A DNA stretch of 38,260 nt from a virus. The notes under the pieces are model-generated. The model was not told where the DNA came from. It saw only the letters and a list, made by a program, of their open reading frames with translations, and did no database searches. Numbering within the stretch: the first letter of the stretch is position 1; the number at the start of each line of letters is the position of its first letter. Location of the stretch: IMG/VR virus record IMGVR_UViG_3300042368_000238, positions 1-38,260 of that record; one strand, 5' to 3'. Below are positions 1 to 6,895 of this stretch, in pieces. A program made the position numbers and the translations under genes.

Positions 1-138
1 TTCCATCTGGCGATGTTGTTGCATCAGCAGTTATGGACGAGCGGGTTTTTGTCCAAACAGCATTATCAAACTGCTCAGAATACGTCAGCAGGTTGGTTCT
101 CTGCTCCTCAATGAGCAAGCCCTGCGCTGCGAGCGTCG
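1..138. repeat. Left copy of 138-bp terminal redundancy
   Basis: Bases 1-126 are identical to 38123-38248. The following 12 bases match 38249-38260 at 9 positions, differing at 127, 128 and 131. The overlap lies inside a tail-protein gene that reads in frame through the joint, so it looks like the overlap of a circular or circularly permuted genome assembled as a linear contig and not a functional terminal repeat. Confidence 0.9.
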
Positions 139-370
139 TGGGGTTGTAGTCGAAACGGGCAACGCCAGATGCCGCCGTAGACAGTACGCCAGACGAGTTG
201 AAATAGGTCGCCGTGGTTGCGCGGGTGAAGGTGATGCGGGGATCAAGCGGATTGTTAATGAAGTCAAGGTTAAGCGCGGGGTACGGGTTGACCAGAGGCG
301 GCAGCCCCAACGACAGAATTGACGGCAACCCGATAGGAACGCCGTTGCGAATGTCGTCCCCGAAACTCAT
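1..370 (-). CDS. Tail protein with LamG-like domain, N-terminal part (continues at 38122)
   Basis: This is the N-terminal 123 codons of a gene cut by the contig ends. The ATG at 370 overlaps the stop of the upstream gene (ATGA). Reading leftwards past base 1 into 38122 and on to 37206 gives 1287 bases, exactly 428 codons plus stop, with no break. The protein has the RITFTRATTATY motif at about residues 46-57 and then LLIEEQRTNLL, a signature I know from many phage tail and fibre proteins that carry a concanavalin/LamG-like carbohydrate-binding fold. It is probably a virion adhesin or tail component. Its exact place in the tail is not visible from sequence. Confidence 0.85.
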   Translation of the reverse strand, partial: MSFGDDIRNGVPIGLPSILSLGLPPLVNPYPALNLDFINNPLDPRITFTRATTATYFNSSGVLSTAASGVARFDYNPTTLAAQGLLIEEQRTNLLTYSEQFDNAVWTKTRSSITADATTSPDG

Positions 371-669
371 CGGATGTTGATAGGTTTGGCAAAAATTGAG
401 CCGCCAGAAACCTGTTGAATGGCGCTTACTCGCCACGGCGCGCCAGTGCCTTCAGGCACTTTAAACGCGATAGGCACGCCCGCGGGGATCGGAGTGCTAG
501 AAGTCGTTGCAGTCACACCCTCGCCTACAACAATGTATGCGTTAGTTGTTGACCACACTACTACGCCCTGCGGGCCAGGCTGCCAAGTCGCCGTGGAGCC
601 AGCGGTGCCCGTGTACGCTACCGTACGACCGGGGTATACGGCATCGGCCATCGGATTAAGAAGTTCCAT
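367..669 (-). CDS. Small conserved phage structural-region protein
   Basis: A 100-residue protein starting MELLNPMADAVYPGRTVAY. Upstream of the ATG is a good ribosome site (GAGGG, 7 bases away). It has no membrane segment or signal peptide and is rich in Gly, Thr, Ala and Val in a beta-type pattern. I recognise the type from other phage genomes but know no function. It sits between the DUF5856-like gene and the LamG-like tail gene and is translationally coupled to the latter. A minor head or tail component is the most likely role, by position only. Confidence 0.75.
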   Translation of the reverse strand: MELLNPMADAVYPGRTVAYTGTAGSTATWQPGPQGVVVWSTTNAYIVVGEGVTATTSSTPIPAGVPIAFKVPEGTGAPWRVSAIQQVSGGSIFAKPINIR

Positions 670-678
670 GTTCTACCC

Positions 679-1041
679 TCACGCTAAGAAGCGCAGTTTA
701 TAAATGGTCGTAAGATACAACGTCAGTATCTCATCAATCAAATTTTGTAGAGGAGTATCCTCTTTACTACAAACCGTGTAACGCATTTCCTCAAGCGTCT
801 TCAGCTCATCTTGCAAAAAGTCGAGCACATTGTTCGTCTTTTTAGCCGACTGTAGCGCGACTGGGCCAATTAGCCCATACCGGCCTTGATACGCTTCAGC
901 AAATGCGTCCGATAGCTCGATAACCCCCTCGTAAAACTTCTGCAAAGCCTTATGTTTTGCGTAGTTACGGGTGTTCAAGTGCGTCGAATGGGCAACATCC
1001 CGAGCTAGAAAGATGTGCCCGATAAAGACTTCACAACTCAT
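679..1041 (-). CDS. DUF5856-like phage protein
   Basis: A 120-residue, mostly alpha-helical protein. The pattern of helices with H-x-x-H-L near residues 18-22, AKHKALQKFYEGVIELSDAF at about 28-47, AYQGRYG, and a C-terminal LIDEILTLYLTTIYKLRFL helix matches what I remember of DUF5856, a phage family with a ferritin/Dps-like look and no established function. Its ATG overlaps the portal stop codon (ATGA), so it is probably co-translated with the portal. No enzymatic residues can be assigned. The family name is from memory and is less certain than the reading frame. Confidence 0.75.
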   Translation of the reverse strand: MSCEVFIGHIFLARDVAHSTHLNTRNYAKHKALQKFYEGVIELSDAFAEAYQGRYGLIGPVALQSAKKTNNVLDFLQDELKTLEEMRYTVCSKEDTPLQNLIDEILTLYLTTIYKLRFLA

Positions 1042-3251
1042 TGTGGCGGCGCTCCCATGCCCATCTCAGGTGGCATCGGCGGCGGGGTTCCCATGCCCAT
1101 CTCAGGCTGCATGGGCATCTCGCGCTCTGCGCTAGGCGACACAAGCTCGCCATTATTCATCATGCCGGCCAAAGTGCCCATTATAATGTCCTGAATCTGT
1201 TCCTCACTCAAACCGCTTTCAACTGCCTTGATGCGGTCAGTTTCGGCGCCATACGCCTTGACCTCGGCTTCAAACTCCTTGATTTGCACCTCGCGGGCTT
1301 CCATCGACTGCTGCACGCGCTGGAGCATCTCCTGCATCATCTGCATTTCTTGCCCCATAGCCTCCATTTGCTGCTGGGCAGCCTGAAGCGCCGGGTCGTC
1401 CTCGTCCGCCATTAGCTTCGGATCAATCGTCTTAGCCAGCCGTTTAGCAATCTCTTGAGCACCTGGCCAGTCCATGTTCTTGACAAACAAGTCGCCTGCA
1501 ACTTGCCACAACGCCGGATTGGCTTGCAGAATTTGCCCCATCGCGTCCATCGCCTCTTGGCGCTTGGTCGCGTAGGACGGGCCGGTCGTGACCGCAACGT
1601 CGTACTTACCAACAGACGGGTTGTAAATCTTCTCGATCACAATACCCGCATCGTCCATTACTCGGCGGACAGGCTCAGTCTGCATCGGGTTGATCTTAGC
1701 CGTCGCGGTTTCTCCATCAATGCCGATGATTCGCGCGATACGCTGGGTATCGTAAATCTTCGGAATCAAATCAACGAGTTGGCGCGTCCCATAGCGAATA
1801 GCCCGAGCTAAGTTATCTACAAAGTGATATGTACCTGTGTCGCCTTGCCGTTCACGCGCCAAGATGGCCCGACCCGTGCGCTCATTGGACCGTATACCGA
1901 GGCTGGCATCGTACTGGCCGGTAGCGGCCTTGATGTCGTCGGCAGCGCCCATCTTTGCTTGGATTAAGCCTGTCTGGGCGAGCGGTGGCGGGGCACGCTG
2001 TGGCAGCGGCAGGACTGCGCCCTGTCCGTCTGTCACGTCGGGGTTAACTTCGAGGTACGGCCAGTTCGTCGTGTTGGCCGTCTTCCATTGCTGTTCGTAG
2101 CCTTCAAACTGGCCGCCGTAGCCGATAAACGGCGCCTTGGGCGCCAAGGCCAGCATCTCTGCTTCCTGCGACACCCAGTAGTTGTACATGCGCTGGGCGT
2201 CCTTGGCGTTACGCACAAGGCCCGACACGTACATGCGGCCTTCAACTTCAAACTCGTTACCGATTACACGAATAACCGGAATCCATTTGCCAAGCCACTC
2301 GCTTTCTTCAAGCAGTTCGTAACCGTTGGTCTTGACCCATTTGACGCGTTTTACGTCAACTTCGCGCTTACGGATCGGCTGAAGGCCGAGCATTTCCAGC
2401 TCTTGCGCTTCAGGCGACCCTTCAAACGCCGTTTGGTTGCCGGCATACAGATTCAACGTCTCTTTACTGTGTTCTTTGTAGAAATACTCAGCAATTCGGA
2501 CGGTATCTTGGTTAATCCACTGCGAAAGCGCCTGATCGCCTACACCACGCTGCAAAACCGACGAAATCGGCTCTGCATCGGGGTACGCACGCTCAAAATC
2601 GGCCTTTGGGATGTCTTCGGTAATGAAGCACCACTCCGCATCCGCCCCGCAAGGGTCTTGGATGGTCGGGTCCATGTACACACTGAAGCTATTTCGGATG
2701 CGGCCTATGCGAAGGTCTTGATCGAACGTATTTTCGTCGCAGTATTCCGTCAAAATGCGGAAATACCCTTCGCCATAAGTTACCTGGTTGTCGCACGCGG
2801 TGTCGTAGGCGACATCCGCATCCGAAATGTACTCGATGTGACGAACAATTCCGTCAAAAACCTCTGCTACTTCAACGTCGGCCTTGTCATCGACCGGAAT
2901 AACCTTACCAGCAGGGCGATTCTGACGCTGATCGTTGGTTACCTGCCGCACGTGCTGCGGCAGCTTGTTGATGGTCAGGCACGGACGCGCGTTGACCGTC
3001 TGTCCTTGCACCGAGCCGCGCGTTGCCAACACGTCTTGGGGCCACTGCCACTGATTGTCCGGCGATCCTGCCATGAAACGCAGGTCATCTAGCTCGTCTT
3101 GGCGGCTGTCAGAGTACGCCGAGAGGGCCATAGTAAGGCGCGAGCGCGCCGTGGCCAGTACATCAGCTGGGTCGCGGGCGGCTTTGCCCCGGTTGGTCGG
3201 CGTGTTGGCAACGCGAGCGGCGCCTCTAAGCCCTGTGGGGTCTTTTGCCAT
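1038..3251 (-). CDS. Portal protein (P22 gp1-like)
   Basis: A 737-residue protein, close to the 725 residues of P22 gp1. It forms the dodecameric ring at one capsid vertex through which DNA is packaged and ejected. The block PCLTINKLPQHVRQVTNDQR (residues 90-109), followed by VDDKADVEVAEVFDGIVRHI and YISDADVAYDTA, is the signature of the P22-type portal family. Residues about 620-690 are Gln/Met/Glu-rich and coiled-coil-like, as expected for the barrel region. The last 26 residues are a Met/Pro/Gly tail made of repeated PEMGMG units. The start overlaps the stop of a small upstream ORF (TAATG). It lies downstream of the terminase genes, as in P22. Confidence 0.96.
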   Translation of the reverse strand: MAKDPTGLRGAARVANTPTNRGKAARDPADVLATARSRLTMALSAYSDSRQDELDDLRFMAGSPDNQWQWPQDVLATRGSVQGQTVNARPCLTINKLPQHVRQVTNDQRQNRPAGKVIPVDDKADVEVAEVFDGIVRHIEYISDADVAYDTACDNQVTYGEGYFRILTEYCDENTFDQDLRIGRIRNSFSVYMDPTIQDPCGADAEWCFITEDIPKADFERAYPDAEPISSVLQRGVGDQALSQWINQDTVRIAEYFYKEHSKETLNLYAGNQTAFEGSPEAQELEMLGLQPIRKREVDVKRVKWVKTNGYELLEESEWLGKWIPVIRVIGNEFEVEGRMYVSGLVRNAKDAQRMYNYWVSQEAEMLALAPKAPFIGYGGQFEGYEQQWKTANTTNWPYLEVNPDVTDGQGAVLPLPQRAPPPLAQTGLIQAKMGAADDIKAATGQYDASLGIRSNERTGRAILARERQGDTGTYHFVDNLARAIRYGTRQLVDLIPKIYDTQRIARIIGIDGETATAKINPMQTEPVRRVMDDAGIVIEKIYNPSVGKYDVAVTTGPSYATKRQEAMDAMGQILQANPALWQVAGDLFVKNMDWPGAQEIAKRLAKTIDPKLMADEDDPALQAAQQQMEAMGQEMQMMQEMLQRVQQSMEAREVQIKEFEAEVKAYGAETDRIKAVESGLSEEQIQDIIMGTLAGMMNNGELVSPSAEREMPMQPEMGMGTPPPMPPEMGMGAPPQ
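1053..1106 (-). repeat. 18-bp direct repeat in the portal C-terminal tail
   Basis: TCCCATGCCCATCTCAGG occurs at 1053-1070 and again at 1089-1106, a spacing of 36 bases or 12 codons. In the minus-strand reading it encodes the repeated PEMGMG units at the end of the portal protein. It looks like a small in-frame duplication in a low-complexity tail. Confidence 0.8.
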
Positions 3252-3391
3252 TACTTGCGCTTCTTACCTTGTGCCTTACGCTGGACCGCATACGCAATCG
3301 CTACAGCCTGTTTTGACGGCTTGCCAGCTTGCATCTCCGCTTTGATGTTCTTGCGGAACGCGCCTTTGCTTGCGGACTTAACGAGCGGCAT
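3251..3391 (-). CDS. Small basic protein, 46 residues
   Basis: This short ORF begins MPLVKSASKGAFRKNIKAEM and ends in a Lys/Arg-rich stretch (KKRK). Tiny proteins of the same type (MPLVKS...KNIKAEM.AGKP.KQAVAIAYAV) are common in tailed phages and usually unannotated. The start overlaps the stop of the preceding ORF and its stop overlaps the portal start, both as TAATG, so all three are coupled. The high positive charge suggests contact with nucleic acid or an acidic partner, but no function is known to me. Confidence 0.7.
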   Translation of the reverse strand: MPLVKSASKGAFRKNIKAEMQAGKPSKQAVAIAYAVQRKAQGKKRK

Positions 3392-3582
3392 TAGCGAGCT
3401 CTCCCCCGGCTGCGCATCGGCATGGGCGAGGGGCGGAAGTTCGTCGTTGTGCGGATAATGTCCTCAGACACGCGCCGGGGCGGCATCGGCATCCGAGGCT
3501 GCTGAGCAGCCGAAGCAGAGGGTTGGGCCAGCATTTCGCCAATTGTGGCGCGTTTGGAAACGCCCATGGGGCCGTATCGCAT
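3391..3582 (-). CDS. Small basic Pro/Met-rich protein, 63 residues
   Basis: A 63-residue ORF beginning MRYGPMGVSKRATIGEMLAQ, with a middle part rich in Pro, Met and Arg and ending MRSRGRAR. I recognise no domain. It is linked to the next ORF by a TAATG overlap and follows a similar tiny basic ORF with only two bases between them. The tight packing and consistent direction support it as a real gene. The function is unknown. Confidence 0.6.
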   Translation of the reverse strand: MRYGPMGVSKRATIGEMLAQPSASAAQQPRMPMPPRRVSEDIIRTTTNFRPSPMPMRSRGRAR

Positions 3583-3584
3583 GA

Positions 3585-3737
3585 TTACTTCCTCTTTTTG
3601 GCTGTCTTAGCCGATTGACGGAACGCTTTAGCGGTCGGTGCGCCTGCGGCGCCCGGTTTGCGCATCTTCTCACCACTGCCGGCTGCAATGCGCGCCCGCT
3701 TAGCGTGAATGTTACTATACAAGCCTGGCTTAGCCAC
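3585..3737 (-). CDS. Small basic conserved phage protein, 50 residues (GTG start)
   Basis: The reading frame starts at GTG 3737, preceded by a clear ribosome site (AAGGTGG then 4 bases). The product begins VAKPGLYSNIHAKRARIAAG and continues SGEKMRKPGAAGAPTAKAFR before a Lys-rich end. The pattern GLYxNIxxKRxRIxAGSGEKMRKPG is one I know from many phages, where it is usually an uncharacterised ORF near head genes. An ATG two bases upstream opens a different frame (3464-3745) that runs across the neighbouring ORF and lacks this conserved pattern, so the GTG frame is preferred. Confidence 0.72.
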   Translation of the reverse strand: MAKPGLYSNIHAKRARIAAGSGEKMRKPGAAGAPTAKAFRQSAKTAKKRK

Positions 3738-3993
3738 ATTTCCACCTTCTTAGTGACGCCCGTGCCCGTTCGGCTGGCCCCTTGGCCTTAGCCACCACAC
3801 CCTTCATGCGCGCGCAGAACGACTTCTTACGCCCTTCGTCCGCCTTAGTCTTGGGACTGGGCGCAGGAGCCTTGAGGCTGCTACCCGTAGCGCGGTTGTA
3901 CTTGGCTCGGCCCTTGGCCGTCAAGCCCGCACCCTTCGACACGGGCTGCTTCTCACCGCGACCTACCGACAGACTGACCGACTTGCGTGCCAT
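3730..3993 (-). CDS. DUF6321-like basic protein
   Basis: An 87-residue basic protein starting MARKSVSLSVGRGEKQPVSK from the ATG at 3993, which overlaps the terminase stop (TGATG). An in-frame ATG at 4008 would lie inside the terminase gene and is less likely. The pattern GLTAKGRAKYNRATGS, then LKAPAP, then KSFCARMKGVV with a C-terminal ASLRRWKCG, matches a family I remember as DUF6321, common next to terminase and portal genes. Two conserved Cys residues (one in SFCARM, one in RWKC) are present. The function is unknown. Confidence 0.75.
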   Translation of the reverse strand: MARKSVSLSVGRGEKQPVSKGAGLTAKGRAKYNRATGSSLKAPAPSPKTKADEGRKKSFCARMKGVVAKAKGPAERARASLRRWKCG

Positions 3994-5522
3994 CAGGCCC
4001 CCATCCAACTGCTCGCCATGCCGTTGCCACCCTGCTGGGCGACCACTCGTCTTGGTATGTCGCGCGCCTCACGGCTTGCAAGCGGGTAGGCGAAAGTGAC
4101 GGCGAGCGCGTCTGCCGCATCCGGCGACGCTTGACCTCTAGCCTTCATCTCTTTCTTACCTTCCAAGAAGATCGTCCCCGACGAGTTAGGCTTGGTGTGC
4201 GGCCCGCACAAGTCCGACTTGAGTAGCCGATCAGGCGGGATGCTCGCCGTGCGTAGCCATTCCCGCATGTCGCCCCACATCTCGGCGCGCTTGTTGCCCC
4301 ACATCACGGGGTTCTTAGCCTTCCAGCCAAAGTTTACCCCACGAACCTTATACCGCTGCTCTTTCAGCCGGTCAAGTATGCCATAGCCAAGCCCACCCTC
4401 GTCAATCACCGTGAGCGCGGGTTTGTACTCCTCGATCGCGTCGATGACGCGCCCGACAGTGACCATAGTGTCCTCGCCCCGGTAGCGCTTGATTGCCACA
4501 ATGTCGCGCCCCTGCCTTACGACGATGACGGTGCTGTCGGCGCCGGATCGGGCGGGGTCTACCCCAACGACTCGCGGAGCCGTCTCATCCTTGTAGCGGG
4601 CGCGCGCCACAGCCTCGTCCACAATTCGCGGAGCAATGAACTGGTCGTCGCCGTCTGAAGGGAACTCTCCGTAGACCTCGACTTTAGCCTGGCTGCTGTC
4701 GGCGCCATACTCGGCGATGATCTGCTCGTAGACCGCTTTGTCGGTGTCTTCAACTTGACGCGCGTCGATGCTTTGCGTTTGCCAGAATTCCCTTTTTGCG
4801 TTGAAACACTCATAAAAATACCCCTCGTTGCGTCGCGGGTTACTGAAGGAGAGCCAGAAGCGATTGGGCGTGTTCTCCGTAAAAAACCCCGACGTTACCG
4901 CCCAGATGGGGTCCGGTATGCCCGACGCCTCATCGAAGATGACCATCACACCGTCGAAGTTGTGGACACCGGCGTACGCGTCGGGGTTCTCCTCGCTCCA
5001 GAGCCGCCCCTCGACCGACCAGTACCGCGTGCCTTTCTTCAGGTCGCGCTCGACGATCTCCGCCAGCCACTTAGCCGGCATGACCCGCGTCGCACTGACC
5101 TCGAACCAATGACTGTTGAGCAGCAGCGAGAGCCACTTAGTCACCTCAGCCCAAGTGACCGAGCGTAGCTGGGCTTCTGAGTTAGCCGACACGATGATAG
5201 TCGAGCCGATGCGTGTCGATAGCATCCACAGGATGAGCCAACTGACCAGAGCCGACTTACCGATGCCGCGCCCCGAGGCGGTGGCCATGCGCAGCACGTC
5301 GTACCCAGTCGCGCTCTTGTTCTTAGCGATGTGAGCGGCCACCTTGCGCAACACGTCGCGCTGCCACTTGCGCGGCCCGCTGAAGTTCTCAAGCGGCGTG
5401 CCTTTCTGCCCCCACGGGAACGCAAACAGCACGAACGCCTCGGGGTCGTCCTTGACGCTCGGCGACCACAGCCGAGTCATCAGTAGCTGCTCGTCCTCGG
5501 CGCTATATATCGGAAGTTGCAT
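3993..5522 (-). CDS. terL: Terminase large subunit (packaging ATPase and nuclease)
   Basis: A 509-residue motor protein that pumps DNA into the prohead and cuts the concatemer. Walker A is ASGRGIGKSA at residues 82-91. Walker B is VMVIFDEAS at 192-200, with D197 and E198. The C-terminal RNase H-like nuclease has D322 (VGVDPA), D374 (TVIDE) and D468/D471 (SPDAADA), so both activities look intact. The length is usual for TerL. The start overlaps the end of terS by 20 bases, and a chain of small ORFs and then the portal follow. This is the best anchor for classifying the phage as P22-like in gene order. Confidence 0.97.
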   Translation of the reverse strand: MQLPIYSAEDEQLLMTRLWSPSVKDDPEAFVLFAFPWGQKGTPLENFSGPRKWQRDVLRKVAAHIAKNKSATGYDVLRMATASGRGIGKSALVSWLILWMLSTRIGSTIIVSANSEAQLRSVTWAEVTKWLSLLLNSHWFEVSATRVMPAKWLAEIVERDLKKGTRYWSVEGRLWSEENPDAYAGVHNFDGVMVIFDEASGIPDPIWAVTSGFFTENTPNRFWLSFSNPRRNEGYFYECFNAKREFWQTQSIDARQVEDTDKAVYEQIIAEYGADSSQAKVEVYGEFPSDGDDQFIAPRIVDEAVARARYKDETAPRVVGVDPARSGADSTVIVVRQGRDIVAIKRYRGEDTMVTVGRVIDAIEEYKPALTVIDEGGLGYGILDRLKEQRYKVRGVNFGWKAKNPVMWGNKRAEMWGDMREWLRTASIPPDRLLKSDLCGPHTKPNSSGTIFLEGKKEMKARGQASPDAADALAVTFAYPLASREARDIPRRVVAQQGGNGMASSWMGA

Positions 5523-5988
5523 ATTCTGCCGTTAGGGCTTGGGTGGCGTGCGTGGTGGGCGTGGTAGACGCGCGGGTCAATGCAGCCGGTTCATCCTGCA
5601 ATACTCGGCCTTCAATGACGCGAGATTCTGCCTCTTGCAACGCCGCAATGACGCTGATCTGCTGCTTGATATCAACCTGCACCTGTTGCTTCGCCACCCA
5701 GCCATGCACATGCTGAAGGAGCGAGAGCGCCGCTTTGCTATCGCCATTTCGCGCCGCTTCGCGCAACTGCCCCGCAGCCTCAGCTTCAGCGTCGGCACGC
5801 CCTTTAGCCTCCGCCATCTCGGCGAGCTGGTCCATCTGACGTAGCCGGCGGTACTCCGTCGGCAACAGCCCTGCCGCCAAGGCAAGGTTATCACCTTTCA
5901 GCCCGAGTGCCGCCGCGTCATAAATGGCCTGTAGCCGCGCCTCAGTGGCGTTCAACTGCCGGGGTGCGTGCGGAAGCGATTTGAACAT
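5503..5988 (-). CDS. terS: Terminase small subunit
   Basis: A 161-residue protein directly upstream of terL and overlapping it by 20 bases. Residues about 22-58 (ATEARLQAIY then GLKGDNLALAAGLLPTEYRR) look like the helix-turn-helix DNA-recognition part, and the middle is a long helical stretch (EMAEAKGRADAEAEAAGQLR), as expected for an oligomerising small terminase. LLQHVHGWVAKQQVQVDIKQ is a block I know from phage small terminases. There is no good ribosome site before the ATG. A candidate promoter ends 6 bases upstream, so the transcript may be leaderless. Confidence 0.85.
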   Translation of the reverse strand: MFKSLPHAPRQLNATEARLQAIYDAAALGLKGDNLALAAGLLPTEYRRLRQMDQLAEMAEAKGRADAEAEAAGQLREAARNGDSKAALSLLQHVHGWVAKQQVQVDIKQQISVIAALQEAESRVIEGRVLQDEPAALTRASTTPTTHATQALTAEYATSDI

Positions 5989-5994
5989 GTTGCA

Positions 5995-6023
5995 ACACTA
6001 CCGTGCGTGTAAGCAAAAGACAA
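5995..6023 (-). promoter_or_regulatory. Candidate promoter for terS and the late unit
   Basis: On the minus strand TTGTCT (6023-6018) is followed after exactly 17 bases by TAGTGT (6000-5995). The -35 is reasonable and the -10 matches TATAAT only at positions 1, 2 and 6. Only 6 bases separate the -10 from the terS ATG, so initiation would fall at or next to the start codon. A perfect 10-bp palindrome TGTTGCAACA (5988-5997) overlaps the start and could be an operator. Confidence 0.4.
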
Positions 6024-6050
6024 GCGATGTGCAGGACTGACTGCGTGCGG

Positions 6051-6068
6051 TTAAAAAATAAAAAATTT
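6051..6068. other. AT-rich tract beside the repeat array
   Basis: An 18-base run containing only A and T (TTAAAAAATAAAAAATTT) in an otherwise GC-rich region, about 90 bases left of the first 9-bp repeats. AT-rich tracts beside iterons are typical of DNA unwinding elements in replication origins. The assignment is by context only. Confidence 0.35.
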
Positions 6069-6248
6069 GTGCAACCCCTCTATAACAGGTACAGCCACCG
6101 CGCGGGCCGGGCCACCCCACAGTTGCAAATGATTCTCGTTCGCATTCAGCCTGGGCGCGGTGGGCAGCGTGGGCAATGTGGGCAACGGCTACGCGCCCCC
6201 CGACTGTTAGCACCGTGCGGCTAGCCGATCGCGTGCGAACACATCGAC

Positions 6249-6298
6249 TTGTGGGCAATGTGGGTCATTTGGTTTTGGATGACCCACATTGCCCACAA
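6249..6298. repeat. Perfect 20-bp inverted repeat with 10-base loop
   Basis: The arm TTGTGGGCAATGTGGGTCAT (6249-6268) is exactly the reverse complement of 6279-6298, with the loop TTGGTTTTGG between. Each arm is made of two of the 9-bp iteron words. There is no U-run after it in either direction, so it is not an intrinsic terminator. A cruciform or paired protein-binding site in an origin or operator is more likely. Confidence 0.9.
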
Positions 6299-6394
6299 AT
6301 CGAAGGCATGGGCGATTTGTGGGTCATGTGGGCAATGTGGTCACGAAAATTAAATCGCAGCGGCTCCAACGGAATGCGCGCCAGCCGCTACGGG

Positions 6395-6437
6395 CTGTAT
6401 GTTTATACAGTAGTATCTTTTTCTTAGCTTAAAGATA
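6395..6437. other. Two short palindromes in an AT-rich segment
   Basis: CTGTAT-GTTT-ATACAG (6395-6410) is a perfect 6-bp inverted repeat. Shortly after it TATCTTT (6414-6420) pairs with AAAGATA (6431-6437). The segment is clearly AT-richer than its surroundings and lies between the left and right groups of 9-bp repeats. It could be a second unwinding element or an operator. No coding sequence is seen here. Confidence 0.4.
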
Positions 6438-6571
6438 AAGAGATGACCCACAATGCCCACAATCCCATTCGCGCCCTATGTTTATAGGCACTTGCGCGTG
6501 GGCAATTCGTCCGCAAAACATGACCCACACCATTACCCACATTGCCCACACACGCCATTGTAAAAAAATGC

Positions 6572-6600
6572 TTGACAGCCTACGCGCGCGCGTCTACTCT
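6572..6600 (+). promoter_or_regulatory. Sigma70-type early promoter
   Basis: A perfect -35 TTGACA (6572-6577) is followed after 17 bases by TACTCT (6595-6600), which matches TATAAT at positions 1, 2 and 6. Transcription would start near 6607, ahead of the first early gene at 6634. The rightmost 9-bp repeats end about 20 bases upstream, so a protein bound to them would sit beside RNA polymerase. The -35 context GCTTGACAGCC resembles the palindrome in the divergent promoters near 15945. Confidence 0.7.
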
Positions 6601-6633
6601 GCACCCATCGACAACGCAACTGAGGTACACGCC

Positions 6634-6885
6634 ATGTTCGACCATGCAGATTTTGAAACTAACCCGAAGAAGTACGAACTGTTCCGCACCGCCCGCGTCA
6701 AGTCGCATGTGTTTACCGAAAACGGTGAAGACGACTTGGCCGCCGGCCAATTTGTCGCCATTCGCCATATTAAAAATGCTTACAACGGAATGCGTTGCCG
6801 TACTGAACCCGTCTATAGCCTCACCACGGGCGGCAAGGTGTGGGGCGTTATGTTCGCCAACAATCTCTCTGACTTTACGCTCTGA
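6634..6885 (+). CDS. Early protein of unknown function, 83 residues
   Basis: This is the first gene after the early promoter. The open frame extends upstream to 6478, but that would cover the promoter and the repeat array. The ATG at 6634 has the ribosome site GAGGT 7 bases upstream and is the sensible start. The product begins MFDHADFETNPKKYELFRTA and ends FANNLSDFTL, a small soluble protein with no recognised domain. Its position suggests a role in early takeover or regulation, which is inference only. Confidence 0.75.
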   Translation: MFDHADFETNPKKYELFRTARVKSHVFTENGEDDLAAGQFVAIRHIKNAYNGMRCRTEPVYSLTTGGKVWGVMFANNLSDFTL

Positions 6886-6895
6886 GGTACACCCC

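Larger units (their letters stand above)
6161..6555. repeat. Array of 9-bp iteron-like repeats around TGGGCAATG
   Basis: The non-coding region between the divergent terS and early units holds at least fifteen copies of a 9-bp word close to TGGGCAATG (or CATTGCCCA). Tandem runs are at 6161-6187 (TGGGCAGCG, TGGGCAATG, TGGGCAACG), 6252-6268, 6320-6345 (TGGGTCATG, TGGGCAATG, TGG-TCACG), 6444-6461 (inverted) and 6520-6549 (inverted, with a 3-base gap). Single copies are near 6309 and 6499. The orientation flips between the left and right halves. Such an array suits cooperative binding by an origin-binding or regulatory protein. The protein is not identified. Confidence 0.8.

Noticed and set aside
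1-138. True direct terminal repeat of a linear genome
   Set aside because: It is short, lies within a coding gene that reads through the joint, and its copies differ. Assembly overlap of a circular or permuted genome explains it better.
2088-3092. 334-residue plus-strand ORF
   Set aside because: It lies wholly opposite the portal gene, which has clear family motifs. The translation shows no domain and is a composition shadow.
6249-6298. Intrinsic terminator at the 20-bp inverted repeat
   Set aside because: No U-run follows on either strand.
6161-6555. CRISPR array
   Set aside because: Repeat units are 9 bp, tandem or inverted, without unique spacers of constant length.
6478-6633. Extension of the first early gene to 6478
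   Set aside because: It would translate the promoter and repeat array. The ATG at 6634 has the ribosome site.
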